Shown here: positions 1 through 9,105 of the stretch, one piece after another
How the letters are laid out: the number at the start of each line of letters is the position of its first letter
Numbering within the stretch: position 1 is the stretch's first letter
DNA from: Xanthomonas fragariae
GTDB taxonomy: Bacteria; Pseudomonadota; Gammaproteobacteria; Xanthomonadales; Xanthomonadaceae
Length of the DNA stretch: 64,000 nucleotides
Direction: 5' to 3'
Assembly (NCBI RefSeq): GCF_900183975.1
Contig: NZ_LT853882.1
Location: 496,001 to 560,000 of the forward strand
The notes under the pieces: model-generated
The model's database searches: none
Told to the model about the DNA's origin: nothing
Seen by the model: only the letters and a program-made list of their open reading frames with translations
Translations under genes and position numbers: made by a program

Positions 1-183
1 CGTGAGCGTGGCGGTGCGGTGCTGATGGTGACGCATGATCTGCTTGGCGCGGTGGAGGTGGCCGACCGTATCGGCTTTCTCGAAAACGGTCGCATTGCCG
101 ATGACATTGGCGCTGGCGACAGCGGTTTGGACGTGCGCGCCCTGCATGCACGCTTCGCACGTCCGCAGAACCAGGCCGCATGA
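1..183 (+). CDS. ABC transporter ATP-binding protein, C-terminal end (partial)
   Basis: The reading frame is open from base 1 and gives the last 60 residues of an ABC ATPase. The H-loop region VLMVTHDLLGAVEVADRIG and the following GRIADD strand are typical of the end of a nucleotide-binding domain. Its TGA overlaps the ATG of the first permease (ATGA), so the ATPase and the two permeases are translationally coupled and probably form one transporter. The substrate cannot be read from the sequence. The N-terminus, with Walker A and the signature motif, lies outside the window. Confidence 0.85.
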   Translation, partial: RERGGAVLMVTHDLLGAVEVADRIGFLENGRIADDIGAGDSGLDVRALHARFARPQNQAA

Positions 184-1616
184 GCGCTGTGCTGTTGGTC
201 GCGCGCGAAGAATTGCGCTTTCTGGCGCGCAATCGCTCCGCTGCCATCGGTGTGGTGCTGTTGATATCGATCACGCTGGTGGCGACGTTAACGGCGGCGC
301 ATCATCAGCGTGAGGTCGCCGAGTTCCGCGCGCGTCAGCAACAGGCCGCACAGCAGGCATTCGAAGCGCAACCGGATCGCCATCCGCATCGCGTGGTGCA
401 TTACGGCCACTTCATCTATCGCCCGTTACCGGCGCTGGCCGCGTTCGATTCCGGCGTGGATGCGTTCACCGGCAACAGCATGTTTCTGGAAGGGCATCGC
501 CAGAACACCGCCAACTTCGGCGACGTGCGTCAGAGCTCGTTGCTGGTGCGCTTCGGCCAACTGACGCCTGCATTCGTGCTGCAGGTGCTGGCACCGCTGA
601 TGCTGGTGTTTTTGGGCTACGGCGTGGTGGCGCGCGAGCAGGAGACCGGAACGCTGCGCGCACTGTTGCTGCAGGGTGCGACACGCTGGCAATTGCTTGG
701 TGGCAAATATCTCGCACTGGCTGCAGTGGCCGGCGCCTGCCTGTTGCCGGCACTGGTGGGCCTGGTGCCTATCGCAGTGCTGCCGGGTCAGACGCTGCTG
801 GTTGCGCTGCTAGTGCTGGCCTACAGCGCTTATCTGTTGGTGTGGTGCGCGTTGGTGCTGGCGGTGTCCATGCTGTGCCGTCGCGGCCGCGATGCGCTGC
901 TGGTGTCGCTGGCCCTGTGGGTATGGCTGGCATTGCTGGTGCCGCGCGTGGCACCGGATGTGGCCAGTGCCGCCTGGCGTTTGCCGACGCGGTTGGAAAC
1001 CGATGTGGCGATCCAGCGCGATCTGCGCACGCTCGGCGACAGCCACACTCCGGACGACCCGCACTTTTCGCACTTCAAGCAGCAGACGCTCGATCGTTAC
1101 GGCGTGCAGCGGGTGGAAGACCTGCCGGTGAACTACAAAGGTCTGCTTGCGCTGGAAGGCGAGCGGCTCACCTCAAGCTTGTTCGAACGCTACGCGGCGC
1201 GCGATTCGCGCATTCAGAAGGAACAGAATCTGCTAGCACGCACCTTCGCTTTGCTGAGCCCGACAGTCGCGTTACGCGAACTGTCGATGACGCTGGCAGA
1301 AACCGATCTGCATGCGCACGAGCGTTTTCTCGCCCAGGCTGAGCGCTACCGCTACACGCTGGTGCAGCAGCTCAACCAACTGCAAGCCGATGCAGTGAGC
1401 ATGGCCGACGACACCGCGCAGGATGCCGGCGCCGACCAGCGCAAGCGCATTTCGTCTGAGCATTGGCACAAGATTCCGGTGTTCGCGTTCCAGCAGGCGT
1501 CCGCCGCTGAGGTGGTACACGCGGCAAACGCTGCGCTTGGCCTGGTCGGAGCATGGTTGCTCGCTGCGCTATGCATGGTGGTGGCGGCCGGGCGAGGTGT
1601 GGGAGTGGCGCGCTGA
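180..1616 (+). CDS. ABC-2 type permease, DUF3526 family (first of two)
   Basis: This 478-aa inner-membrane protein starts at the ATG overlapping the ATPase stop. A transmembrane segment near residues 20-40 precedes a periplasmic or soluble stretch. The EQETGTLRALLLQG motif, characteristic of ABC-2 permeases, follows near residue 155, then a cluster of hydrophobic segments (about 175-265). A long hydrophilic region and a final transmembrane helix end the protein. That arrangement fits the DUF3526 family. It overlaps the second permease (TGATG), so the two are likely to act as a heterodimer with the upstream ATPase. The adjacent TonB receptor hints at metal or metallophore traffic, but that is inference. 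Confidence 0.8.
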   Translation: MSAVLLVAREELRFLARNRSAAIGVVLLISITLVATLTAAHHQREVAEFRARQQQAAQQAFEAQPDRHPHRVVHYGHFIYRPLPALAAFDSGVDAFTGNSMFLEGHRQNTANFGDVRQSSLLVRFGQLTPAFVLQVLAPLMLVFLGYGVVAREQETGTLRALLLQGATRWQLLGGKYLALAAVAGACLLPALVGLVPIAVLPGQTLLVALLVLAYSAYLLVWCALVLAVSMLCRRGRDALLVSLALWVWLALLVPRVAPDVASAAWRLPTRLETDVAIQRDLRTLGDSHTPDDPHFSHFKQQTLDRYGVQRVEDLPVNYKGLLALEGERLTSSLFERYAARDSRIQKEQNLLARTFALLSPTVALRELSMTLAETDLHAHERFLAQAERYRYTLVQQLNQLQADAVSMADDTAQDAGADQRKRISSEHWHKIPVFAFQQASAAEVVHAANAALGLVGAWLLAALCMVVAAGRGVGVAR

Positions 1617-2884
1617 TGGTGCTGTGGAAGTACGAACTGCTGTTGTTGCTGCGCACACGCGCGGCGCTTGCCGGATTGCTGCTGCTTACCTTGTTGACGG
1701 CCTGCAGCCTGATCTCCGGGCAGCATGCGATCGATGCGCAACGCGACAACATCGCACGTATTGCAGCGCTGCAGCAGGAAGACGATGCTGCGGTGGCCGA
1801 TTATGTGGCGCGCTCCAGCGATGCCGGCAGCGCGGCTTACTACAGCTTCCACCCCACCTGGGACATGCCATCGCCGCTGGCGTTTGCAGTGGTGGGAATG
1901 CGCGATGTGTCGCCGTACATTCTGCGTGTGCGGGCCCTGGGCCTGGAAGCACAGATCTTTGATGGCGATAGCTACAACCCCGAGCTGGCCTTGGCCGGAC
2001 GCTTCGATTATGCCTTCGTGCTGGTGTTCTTGTTGCCACTGTTCGTGATCGCGTTGCTGTTCGATCTGCGCTCCGGCGAACGCGAGGCCGGGCGTGCACG
2101 CATGCTGGCTGCGTTGCCCGGTGCCGGTACCGCTTTATTGGTGCGGCGCGTGGTAGTGCGTGCGGCGGCGGTGCTGGTGTGCCTGAGTGTGCCGTTTGCG
2201 GTTGCTGCAACCCTCAACGCGGTGCCGCTGCTGCAGCAACTGGCCGTATTGGCATTGAGCTGCGTCTATCTGCTGTTCTGGGTGTTGCTGGCGGTGCTGG
2301 TCGGGCGCAGTCGCTGGCGGCCGGCCGCGCATGCCACTGCATTGGCGACCTGCTGGGTGGTGCTGGCCTTGGTGGCACCGGCGTTTGCACATGTAGTCAT
2401 CAATCAGGCGGTGCCGGTCAATCAAGGCACCGAGATCGCGCGGCTGCAGCGCGAGGCGGTCAACCATGCTTGGGATATCCCGCGTGCGGAAACCATGCAG
2501 GCGTTCTATACGAAGAATCCGCAATGGGCCGATTCGGCGCCATTGACCAGCGCGTTCCATTACAAGTGGTATTTCGCTTTCCACGAAAACGGCGATCAAC
2601 AGGTGGCGCCGCAGGTCGCAGCGTATCGCCAAGGATTGCAGCGACGCGAAGCGCTGGCGCAGCGCGTCGCCAGCGTATTGCCGCCGGTTGCGTTGCAGGC
2701 AGCGTTGACACGCCTGGCGGACACCGATCTGCAAGCGCAGTTGGCCTATCAAGACCGCATCCGCGCCTATCACCAGGCGTTGCGGGCGTTCTATTACGGC
2801 TATCTATTCCGCGACCGGCCATTCACGCGTGACGATTTCGGGCGCGCACCACGATTCGATGCGACGGCTGATCCGGCGTCATAG
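1616..2884 (+). CDS. ABC-2 type permease, DUF3526 family (second of two)
   Basis: This 422-aa membrane protein follows the layout of the preceding permease: an N-terminal helix, an exposed region, an SGEREAGRARMLAALPG motif, a block of hydrophobic helices, then a long hydrophilic part. I chose the ATG at 1616, which overlaps the upstream stop, over an in-frame ATG at 1553 inside the previous gene. Unlike the first permease, it lacks an obvious C-terminal transmembrane helix after the hydrophilic region. It is part of the ATPase-permease-permease operon that leads into a TonB-dependent receptor 83 bp downstream. Confidence 0.78.
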   Translation: MVLWKYELLLLLRTRAALAGLLLLTLLTACSLISGQHAIDAQRDNIARIAALQQEDDAAVADYVARSSDAGSAAYYSFHPTWDMPSPLAFAVVGMRDVSPYILRVRALGLEAQIFDGDSYNPELALAGRFDYAFVLVFLLPLFVIALLFDLRSGEREAGRARMLAALPGAGTALLVRRVVVRAAAVLVCLSVPFAVAATLNAVPLLQQLAVLALSCVYLLFWVLLAVLVGRSRWRPAAHATALATCWVVLALVAPAFAHVVINQAVPVNQGTEIARLQREAVNHAWDIPRAETMQAFYTKNPQWADSAPLTSAFHYKWYFAFHENGDQQVAPQVAAYRQGLQRREALAQRVASVLPPVALQAALTRLADTDLQAQLAYQDRIRAYHQALRAFYYGYLFRDRPFTRDDFGRAPRFDATADPAS

Positions 2885-2967
2885 CGGCAGCTGTGTTTTA
2901 CTGATTGCCTCGGTTTTTTTAATCTGCGACTCGGCCACCGCGCCGTGCCCTTCAGGAGTTCTGCCCG

Positions 2968-5112
2968 ATGTTCGTGTTAACGCCACGCCGCCGTATGGCG
3001 CACACACTGCCCTTGCTCAGTGTGCTGACCTGCGCCGGCATCGGTCCATTTGCCGACGCCGCCGAGCCGCAGGCGCGCGATCTGGATGCGGTGCAGGTGC
3101 GCAGCCAGTACACGCCGTATCGCGCGTTGAGCGTCACCGGCGCCACCAAGACTGATACACCGTTGCGCGATCTGCCGATCAGTGCGCGTGTGCTCGATCA
3201 GACCTTGCTGGACGATGCAGGTGTCACCGATCTGGCCGGCGCGCTGGAGATGGCCAGCGGCATCACCAAGGCCAATAACCTGGGCGGCTTGTGGGACAGT
3301 TACTCGATACGCGGCTTCACCGGCGACCCGAATTTCAGTTCGGATTACATGGTCAACGGCTTCAACGCCAGCCGCGGGTACAACGGCCTGCGCGATGCGG
3401 CCAACACGCAAAGCATCGAGGTGATCAAAGGCCCGGCCTCTGCGTTGTACGGCCGCGGCGAGCCGGGCGGGGCGGTCAATATCGTGACCAAGAAGCCGTT
3501 GTTCCAGCCTCAGCACAGCGTGGATCTGTCGGCTGGTCGCTTCGACAGTTATCGCGCGGCGGTGGACAGCACCGGCCCGCTGGGCAAGAACGTGGCCTAT
3601 CGCTTGAACGTGATGCACAAGGATCAGCACAGCTTCCGTGACACCGTAGACAGCGACAACACCCTGTTGGCGCCGTCATTGCTATGGATGCCGACGCCCG
3701 ATACTACGGTGTCGTATGAGCTGGAATTGGTGCGCATCCACGCGCCGTTCGATCGTGGCGTGACTGCCATCGATGGCGATGCCAATCGTCTGCCGGCATC
3801 GCGTTTTCTGGGCGAACCGCGCGATGGCGATATCGATCTGCATTCCACCGGCCATCAGGTATTTGTGGTGCATGGTTTGAATCAGACCTGGTCGCTGCAG
3901 GGTGGCGCAACCTATCGCGACAGCGGCATGCGGGGATTTTCGACTGAACCGTGGACGCTGCAGGCCGACGACCGCACGCTGCGGCGCGAGCACCGCTACC
4001 GCAATTATCAGGGCCGCGATATCGCTACGCGTGCCGAATTGCTCGGCACCTTGCAAGCGGGCAGCGTCACCCACGACGTGTTGTTCGGCATCGACGGCAA
4101 TCGCTTCGACGACAGCCGTTTTCAGCAGCGCGCCCGCTCGGCGGCCGCGCCGTACAGCATCGACGTGCTCGCACCGCAGTACGGCGTTGCCCAGCCCGGC
4201 CGGCTGGCGACGATCACCGATACCGATGAGCGCCAGCAGGTGTGGGGCGTGTATGCGCAGGATCAGATCGGTCTGGGTACGCGCTGGAAAGCCTTGCTTG
4301 GTCTGCGCTACGACCATTACCAGCAGGATCTGAACGACCAGTTGCGCGGCGCCACGCAGCGCGCTTCCGATGGCGTGGTCAGCCCACGTGCGGGGCTGAT
4401 CTTTCATGTCGACGATGCCTTGTCGGTGTATGCGAGCGCGGCGGCGGGTTTTCGTCCCAACAGCGGTGTGGGCGCGGATGGGCAGAGCTTCGCACCCGAG
4501 AAAAGCCGCTCGCTGGAGACCGGGTTGAAATACGTACGACCCGGCGATGGTGTGGAAGCGACCTTGGCCGCGTACCGTATCGACAAGAAGAATGTGCTGA
4601 GCCTGGATCCGGCCGACACCAGTTTCTCGTTGCCGGTGGGCGAAATGCGCAGTCAGGGCGTGGAGCTGGATCTGCTCGGTCGCTTGACCCCGCGCTTGGC
4701 CGCATCGGTGGGCCTGGCCTTTACCGATTCGCAAGTAATACGCAGCAACGCCGCTGCCGCCAGCACCGGTTTGGCCGAGGGCAGACGCTTTCCGAATGTG
4801 CCGCGCTTCAGCGGCAACGCCTTCGTCAACTACGAGCAGCCGCTGACCGGCAAGCGCAGTGCTGCCGTCGGTGTGGGTGTGTCGCATACCGGCGAACGGC
4901 TGGGGTCGGTGGATAGCAATACCGATTTCGTGCTGCCGGCCTATACCGTCTGGCGGCTGGTGGGCCATTACGATCTGAGCGAGCGCCTGCGCCTGTATGC
5001 CAGGATCGAGAACCTTACCGACCGCCGCTACGCCGCGTTCTCTTACAGCGAGCAATGGGTGTATCCCGGCGCGCCGCGCAGCTGGACGGTGGGTGTGCGG
5101 TTGCGGTTTTGA
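2968..5112 (+). CDS. TonB-dependent outer-membrane receptor, siderophore-receptor type
   Basis: This is a 714-aa outer-membrane transporter. An AGGAG sits just before the ATG, followed by a signal-peptide-like N-terminus ending near FADAAEP. The plug domain covers about residues 60-190. It shows the expected motifs (YSIRGF; IEVIKGPASALYGRGEPGG; VNIVTKKP). The rest alternates like a 22-strand barrel and ends in a terminal aromatic residue (VGVRLRF). Plug and barrel spacing fit ferric-siderophore receptors. The ligand is not evident. The gene follows an ABC-2 exporter-like operon, so the export or import partners may be linked. Confidence 0.88.
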   Translation: MFVLTPRRRMAHTLPLLSVLTCAGIGPFADAAEPQARDLDAVQVRSQYTPYRALSVTGATKTDTPLRDLPISARVLDQTLLDDAGVTDLAGALEMASGITKANNLGGLWDSYSIRGFTGDPNFSSDYMVNGFNASRGYNGLRDAANTQSIEVIKGPASALYGRGEPGGAVNIVTKKPLFQPQHSVDLSAGRFDSYRAAVDSTGPLGKNVAYRLNVMHKDQHSFRDTVDSDNTLLAPSLLWMPTPDTTVSYELELVRIHAPFDRGVTAIDGDANRLPASRFLGEPRDGDIDLHSTGHQVFVVHGLNQTWSLQGGATYRDSGMRGFSTEPWTLQADDRTLRREHRYRNYQGRDIATRAELLGTLQAGSVTHDVLFGIDGNRFDDSRFQQRARSAAAPYSIDVLAPQYGVAQPGRLATITDTDERQQVWGVYAQDQIGLGTRWKALLGLRYDHYQQDLNDQLRGATQRASDGVVSPRAGLIFHVDDALSVYASAAAGFRPNSGVGADGQSFAPEKSRSLETGLKYVRPGDGVEATLAAYRIDKKNVLSLDPADTSFSLPVGEMRSQGVELDLLGRLTPRLAASVGLAFTDSQVIRSNAAAASTGLAEGRRFPNVPRFSGNAFVNYEQPLTGKRSAAVGVGVSHTGERLGSVDSNTDFVLPAYTVWRLVGHYDLSERLRLYARIENLTDRRYAAFSYSEQWVYPGAPRSWTVGVRLRF

Positions 5113-5284
5113 TCGGCGAGTCGATGTCATCGAGACCGACGCTCGACAGCTGCGCACGTGGCGTGATGGATGTAGCGAACGCTGGTCTTGAGCGTGCGAA
5201 CCAGGCCCAGCAATCGCGATGGGCGCGTGTCGCTACAGGCAGGGGCCGCATCCGTGCAGAGGCAGCATGGTTCGATTGGTCGAT

Positions 5285-5956
5285 CTAACCGCGACGCGTG
5301 GGCGGACGCTTGCTGCGCTTTTTGCCGGGTACGACCGGTACGACGTCATCGTTCGCCAAGGCGCGAGCGGTGTGCATCTGTTCCAGCCACGACAGTGCAT
5401 CAACATAGCCCAGAAAGTGCTGCAGATAACCGGGCGAGCGCTCGCGCATCAGGCTGACGCAGCGGTGCACCAGTACGCTGGAATTGAGCGGGCCGGCATC
5501 CTTGGGCGCATCCTGCAGCGATTGGCGCACCTGGCTTGCGGTACGCACGGTGGCCCAGGTGCGGCGGAACTCGTCCAGTGCCGGCAACTCGGGGAACAAC
5601 GTTGCATCGGAGCGGGAGGTTTTTCTGCTGTTCACTTCCATCAGTGCCGCATGGCCTGCCATCTGGTCGGTCAGTGCGCCGAGTGCGCTGCGTTGACCGC
5701 CCGCGCCAGGTTGCGATGGACTCGGCGCATCTGCACCGGTTAAGTAACCGGGTGGCGTTTTTTTGAGCGTCGCCGCATATGCATCGACCAAACGCGCCAG
5801 CTTCTCTTCCAGTACCGCGCGTACCGCATCGGCCTGCGTCTGCGCACGCGTCGCCAACGTCTGCATCAAATGGAAACGCACCGGGTCGATCTGGTCGGCA
5901 CCTTGGCTGCGCCAGCTGTCCAGTCGCGCGCGTGCGGATGTCGCTTGCGTGCTCAT
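5285..5956 (-). CDS. zorG: DUF2894 domain protein; candidate ZorG of a type III Zorya-like system
   Basis: This 223-aa soluble protein starts with an Ala/Arg/Gln-rich helical region (ARARLDSWRSQGADQIDPVRF) typical of DUF2894. It is helical throughout and ends in a very basic tail (KKRSKRPPTRRG). Its ATG overlaps the stop of the MotB/OmpA-like gene by 4 bp. It is the last gene of a four-gene unit that also holds DUF3348, DUF802/MotA-like and OmpA/MotB-like genes. From memory, DUF2894 is the ZorG component of type III Zorya. The domain call is firmer than the defence role. Confidence 0.7.
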   Translation of the reverse strand: MSTQATSARARLDSWRSQGADQIDPVRFHLMQTLATRAQTQADAVRAVLEEKLARLVDAYAATLKKTPPGYLTGADAPSPSQPGAGGQRSALGALTDQMAGHAALMEVNSRKTSRSDATLFPELPALDEFRRTWATVRTASQVRQSLQDAPKDAGPLNSSVLVHRCVSLMRERSPGYLQHFLGYVDALSWLEQMHTARALANDDVVPVVPGKKRSKRPPTRRG

Positions 5957-6627
5957 CGCGTCGCTGCGGCCGGGGCTGGTTGTGCGGAAGAAGACGCGCG
6001 CGAGGAGGACAAACGCGCGATCGGCGCGATCTCCACGCGCCGGTTTCTTGCGCGGCGCGTTTCGTCGGCATTGGAATCCACCGGCTGTTGCGAGCCGAAG
6101 GCCGCAGCGAACACCGACGCTGCCGGCACGCCTTCGGCAATCAAGGCACGCGTCACGGTGAGCGCGCGCTGCGCGGAGAGTTCCCAGTTGTCGGCGTAGC
6201 GCCGGTTGCCGCCCAGCACCGGGCGGTCGTCGGTGAAGCCGCTGACCATCAGGATCTCTTCGCGCGAGCGCAGGTACTGCGCTAACGGAGCAGCGAGCGT
6301 CTTCAACACCTCACGGCCTTGCGGCTGCAATTGATCGGAATTGAAGGCGAACAGCACATTGCCGCGAATGCCGATGCGGCCATCGACCAGCGTCACGCGG
6401 CCGGTGGCCAATGGTGCGGCAAGCGCTTGCTCCAGCGTCTTGCGGCGCTGCGCTTCGGCCTGACGTTGCTTGACCTCTTGGTCCAGGCGGCTGGAAAGTT
6501 GCAGTTGCACGCCGATCATGCCGACCAGGATCAGCACGAACGCGCCCAGCAGCACCGACATCAAGTCGCCGAAGGCAGCCCAGATCGGTGTGCCCGATTC
6601 GCCGTCGATATCGATCTCGTCGTTCAT
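5953..6627 (-). CDS. zorB: MotB/OmpA-like stator protein; candidate ZorB
   Basis: This 224-aa protein has one N-terminal transmembrane helix (about 17-44). It contains FGDLM, whose Asp21 lies where MotB-type stators carry their proton-binding aspartate. A short coiled coil follows, then an OmpA-like peptidoglycan-binding domain (about 100-215) with VLFAFNSDQLQPQGREVL, SGFTDDRPV and the closing RRARNRRVEI. It would anchor a proton-driven stator to the cell wall. Start and stop overlap both neighbours (ATGA), indicating tight stoichiometric coupling with the MotA-like and DUF2894 genes. Flagellar MotB is less likely because no flagellar genes are nearby and the partners are DUF802, DUF3348 and DUF2894. 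Confidence 0.78.
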   Translation of the reverse strand: MNDEIDIDGESGTPIWAAFGDLMSVLLGAFVLILVGMIGVQLQLSSRLDQEVKQRQAEAQRRKTLEQALAAPLATGRVTLVDGRIGIRGNVLFAFNSDQLQPQGREVLKTLAAPLAQYLRSREEILMVSGFTDDRPVLGGNRRYADNWELSAQRALTVTRALIAEGVPAASVFAAAFGSQQPVDSNADETRRARNRRVEIAPIARLSSSRASSSAQPAPAAATR

Positions 6628-9095
6628 GCCGTTTGTGCTTCGCCGGTATCGCTGCGGCCACGATCGAGCTGGCGCAGTTCTTCGATGATCTGCTTTTGCG
6701 AGAGCATGCTGAGGTCGACCACCTCGCGTGCCTGCGCGACGTAGTAGGCCAGCTGGTCGTCGCTGCGGGCGAGCGAGGCATCCAATGCAGCGGCCACGTG
6801 CTGCAGGCGCTCGTTGAGCTCACCGGTGGCGCCGCTGAACACCTGCACCGCCATGCCGAAGGCGTCGCCCAGGCTGGCCACTTCCACTGCGCTGCCGCTG
6901 ACATGCGCGGCGACTGCGCCAAGCTTGCCGGTCTCGCTGCCGATCTGTTCGGTGAGCTGGCTGCCCACGCGTTGCAGCAAATCCGCCGAGGTGGTGACCA
7001 GCGCATCCACCGCTTCGCGTTGTTCGGTGGAGGCGTGATTGACCGCGTTGAGCAAGGTATCCAGCGTGGCCAGCAAGCGGCTGTGTTCTTCCAGCATGGC
7101 GGTGTCGCGCGCCATGCTTTCGGACAGGTTCTGGCGCAGCTCGGCGACCACATCGGCAGCGGCCTTGGGCGCTTCGGAGGCGATCTGCATCAGGCGCGCC
7201 ACTTCGGTAATGGCGGCGCTGGCCTGTGCGTGCGCTTGCGTGGACAGCTCGCTGGCAGTGATGGACAGGGTGTTGCAGATCGCCTGCTGTTGCTGGGTGA
7301 CGCGTTCGTCGGTCTGCTCCCACTGCGCGGTCAAGGCAGCGCTCATCGCAGTGAAGCGCTCGCTCCACAGCGTCAGGCGCTGGGTGTCGCGCGCTTCCAA
7401 TGCAGCCTGCAAGTCGGTGTGCGATTGCTGCAAGGTGCCGACCAAGGCCGCGGCGTGCGTATCGAAGCTGGCGGTTGCCGCAGCGAGCGCGCGTTGGTGC
7501 TGGCTCGCCAATGCCGCGCTGGCCTGTTGCTGCTGTGCCAGCGCCACACTCCATGCGCTGGCGGTGTCGTTGCCGGACTGATCCATGCGCTTGGACACCG
7601 CATCGACCAACGCGGCCGAACGTGCGTCGAAGGTGCTGGCGAACTGGGTGAGCGTGCCCTGCAACTCTTGCGTGAGTGCGTGATTGGCGCGTTGTTGCTC
7701 GGCCACGGCCGCAGCCCAGGCGGCTGCCGCAGCAGCCGTGCTGGCTTGGAAACCGGTGCTCAGGCCAACGAGTTGTTGCTGCACGGCCTGGTGCAGACCG
7801 TCCTGCACGGCGGTGGTCTGCTGGGCCAGTTGCTCCAGCGTTGCATGCAACTGCGTGCTGAGCGATTGGGTTGTGCGTTGCTGCTCGGCAAGCACCGCTG
7901 CCCAGTTGTCGGCGGTGGCGGCATTGCTGCGTGCAAAGCCATCACTGAGCGCGTTCAACTGCTGCTGCACGGCCGTGCTCACGCCATCCTGCAATGCAGT
8001 GGTTTGCTGGGCGATCTGTTCCAGTGTGGTCTGTAGCTGCGCGTTGTGCGTTTGCTGCGCGCGTTCTTGTGCGGCAAGCGCGGTGCTCCAGTGCTCGGCC
8101 GCGTTGCTGGCGCTGTGTTGAAAGCCGCTGGTAATGCCATCGAGCTGTTGCTGCACGGCCTGGGTCACACGCTCATGCAAGGCCGCGGTGTCGCGCGCGA
8201 TGCTGGCCATTGTGGCTTCCATCGCTGGCTGCAACGCCGCACCTACGGCGCGTGCGCTTTCTGCAACGCCGGCCTGCAGCGATTGCTCCATCGAGGTGGC
8301 AAGGCGTGCATACGCCGCCTCGCTGTTGGCGTAAAACTCGGCTTGCTGTGCGGCAAGACGTGCGTCGGCCGCAATGCTCTGCTGCTCAATGTTGCTCATC
8401 AGCGCTTGCAGACGATCGATCAACGCCGGCATCAGGGCGCTCTGCTGCTGTTGCAGCTTGAAGGCCTCGCTACGCTGGTGCGCATCTGAATGCGGATGCA
8501 GTTCGGATGCGATCTTCAGATCCAGCCGCTGCATCGTCTGCAGGCGCTCGCGCCGGCACAGTGCCGATAACAGCCCCAGCATGGCCGATGTCGCAACACC
8601 GGCAATCGAGGTGCCAAACGCGAAGGCCAGGCCTTCCACTGGCGCCGCCAGCGAACCACGAATGGCCTGCAGGTCGGTGGCGCTTTGCAGCGCAACGCCG
8701 GTGCCCTTGAGCGTGGCCATCATGCCGAGCAAGGTGCCGAGCATGCCGAGCAATACCAGCAACCCGACCAGGTATGGCGTCAGCACCGGTGCCGGCAACG
8801 CGACGCGCTCGCCCTTGATGCGCAGGCGCACCGCATTGCGCAAGCTCGGATGCAGGCGTTCCAGCCATTGGCTCAACGCCGATGGCGCGGTGGTCAGCGC
8901 GGTGACCGCATCTTCCAACGTCGCACTGGCCTGGCGATAGCGGTGCAGCTCCAATGCACCGGTCGCATAACAGGCGCCAATCACCGCTGCGACGCAGGCG
9001 CCCAGCGGATTGGAGCCGAGATAACCGATGCCGACCCAGTAAACCGCCCACAGGCCGACGAGAAACACGCATACGTGTACAAGAGTTCTGAACAT
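6624..9095 (-). CDS. zorA: DUF802 MotA/TolQ-like membrane protein with long coiled-coil tail; candidate ZorA
   Basis: This protein is 823 aa when started at the ATG at 9095, eleven bases after the upstream stop codon. An in-frame start at 9203 would lie inside the upstream gene. Four hydrophobic segments lie in the first 220 residues. Two of them (YLVGLLVLLGMLGTLLGMM and VEGLAFAFGTSIAGVATSA) resemble the proton-channel helices of MotA/TolQ/ExbB. The remaining roughly 600 residues are an Ala/Gln-rich coiled coil with recurring blocks such as QQQLNALSDGF and QTTALQDGV. A stator with a long cytoplasmic tail is the known ZorA plan. Its role here is inferred from domains and context. Confidence 0.75.
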   Translation of the reverse strand: MFRTLVHVCVFLVGLWAVYWVGIGYLGSNPLGACVAAVIGACYATGALELHRYRQASATLEDAVTALTTAPSALSQWLERLHPSLRNAVRLRIKGERVALPAPVLTPYLVGLLVLLGMLGTLLGMMATLKGTGVALQSATDLQAIRGSLAAPVEGLAFAFGTSIAGVATSAMLGLLSALCRRERLQTMQRLDLKIASELHPHSDAHQRSEAFKLQQQQSALMPALIDRLQALMSNIEQQSIAADARLAAQQAEFYANSEAAYARLATSMEQSLQAGVAESARAVGAALQPAMEATMASIARDTAALHERVTQAVQQQLDGITSGFQHSASNAAEHWSTALAAQERAQQTHNAQLQTTLEQIAQQTTALQDGVSTAVQQQLNALSDGFARSNAATADNWAAVLAEQQRTTQSLSTQLHATLEQLAQQTTAVQDGLHQAVQQQLVGLSTGFQASTAAAAAAWAAAVAEQQRANHALTQELQGTLTQFASTFDARSAALVDAVSKRMDQSGNDTASAWSVALAQQQQASAALASQHQRALAAATASFDTHAAALVGTLQQSHTDLQAALEARDTQRLTLWSERFTAMSAALTAQWEQTDERVTQQQQAICNTLSITASELSTQAHAQASAAITEVARLMQIASEAPKAAADVVAELRQNLSESMARDTAMLEEHSRLLATLDTLLNAVNHASTEQREAVDALVTTSADLLQRVGSQLTEQIGSETGKLGAVAAHVSGSAVEVASLGDAFGMAVQVFSGATGELNERLQHVAAALDASLARSDDQLAYYVAQAREVVDLSMLSQKQIIEELRQLDRGRSDTGEAQTA

Positions 9096-9105
9096 GACGT
9101 CCCAG

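Noticed and set aside
3682..5157. Very long open frame on the minus strand opposite the TonB receptor
   Set aside because: It is the antisense shadow of a GC-rich gene: no ribosome binding site and no domain.
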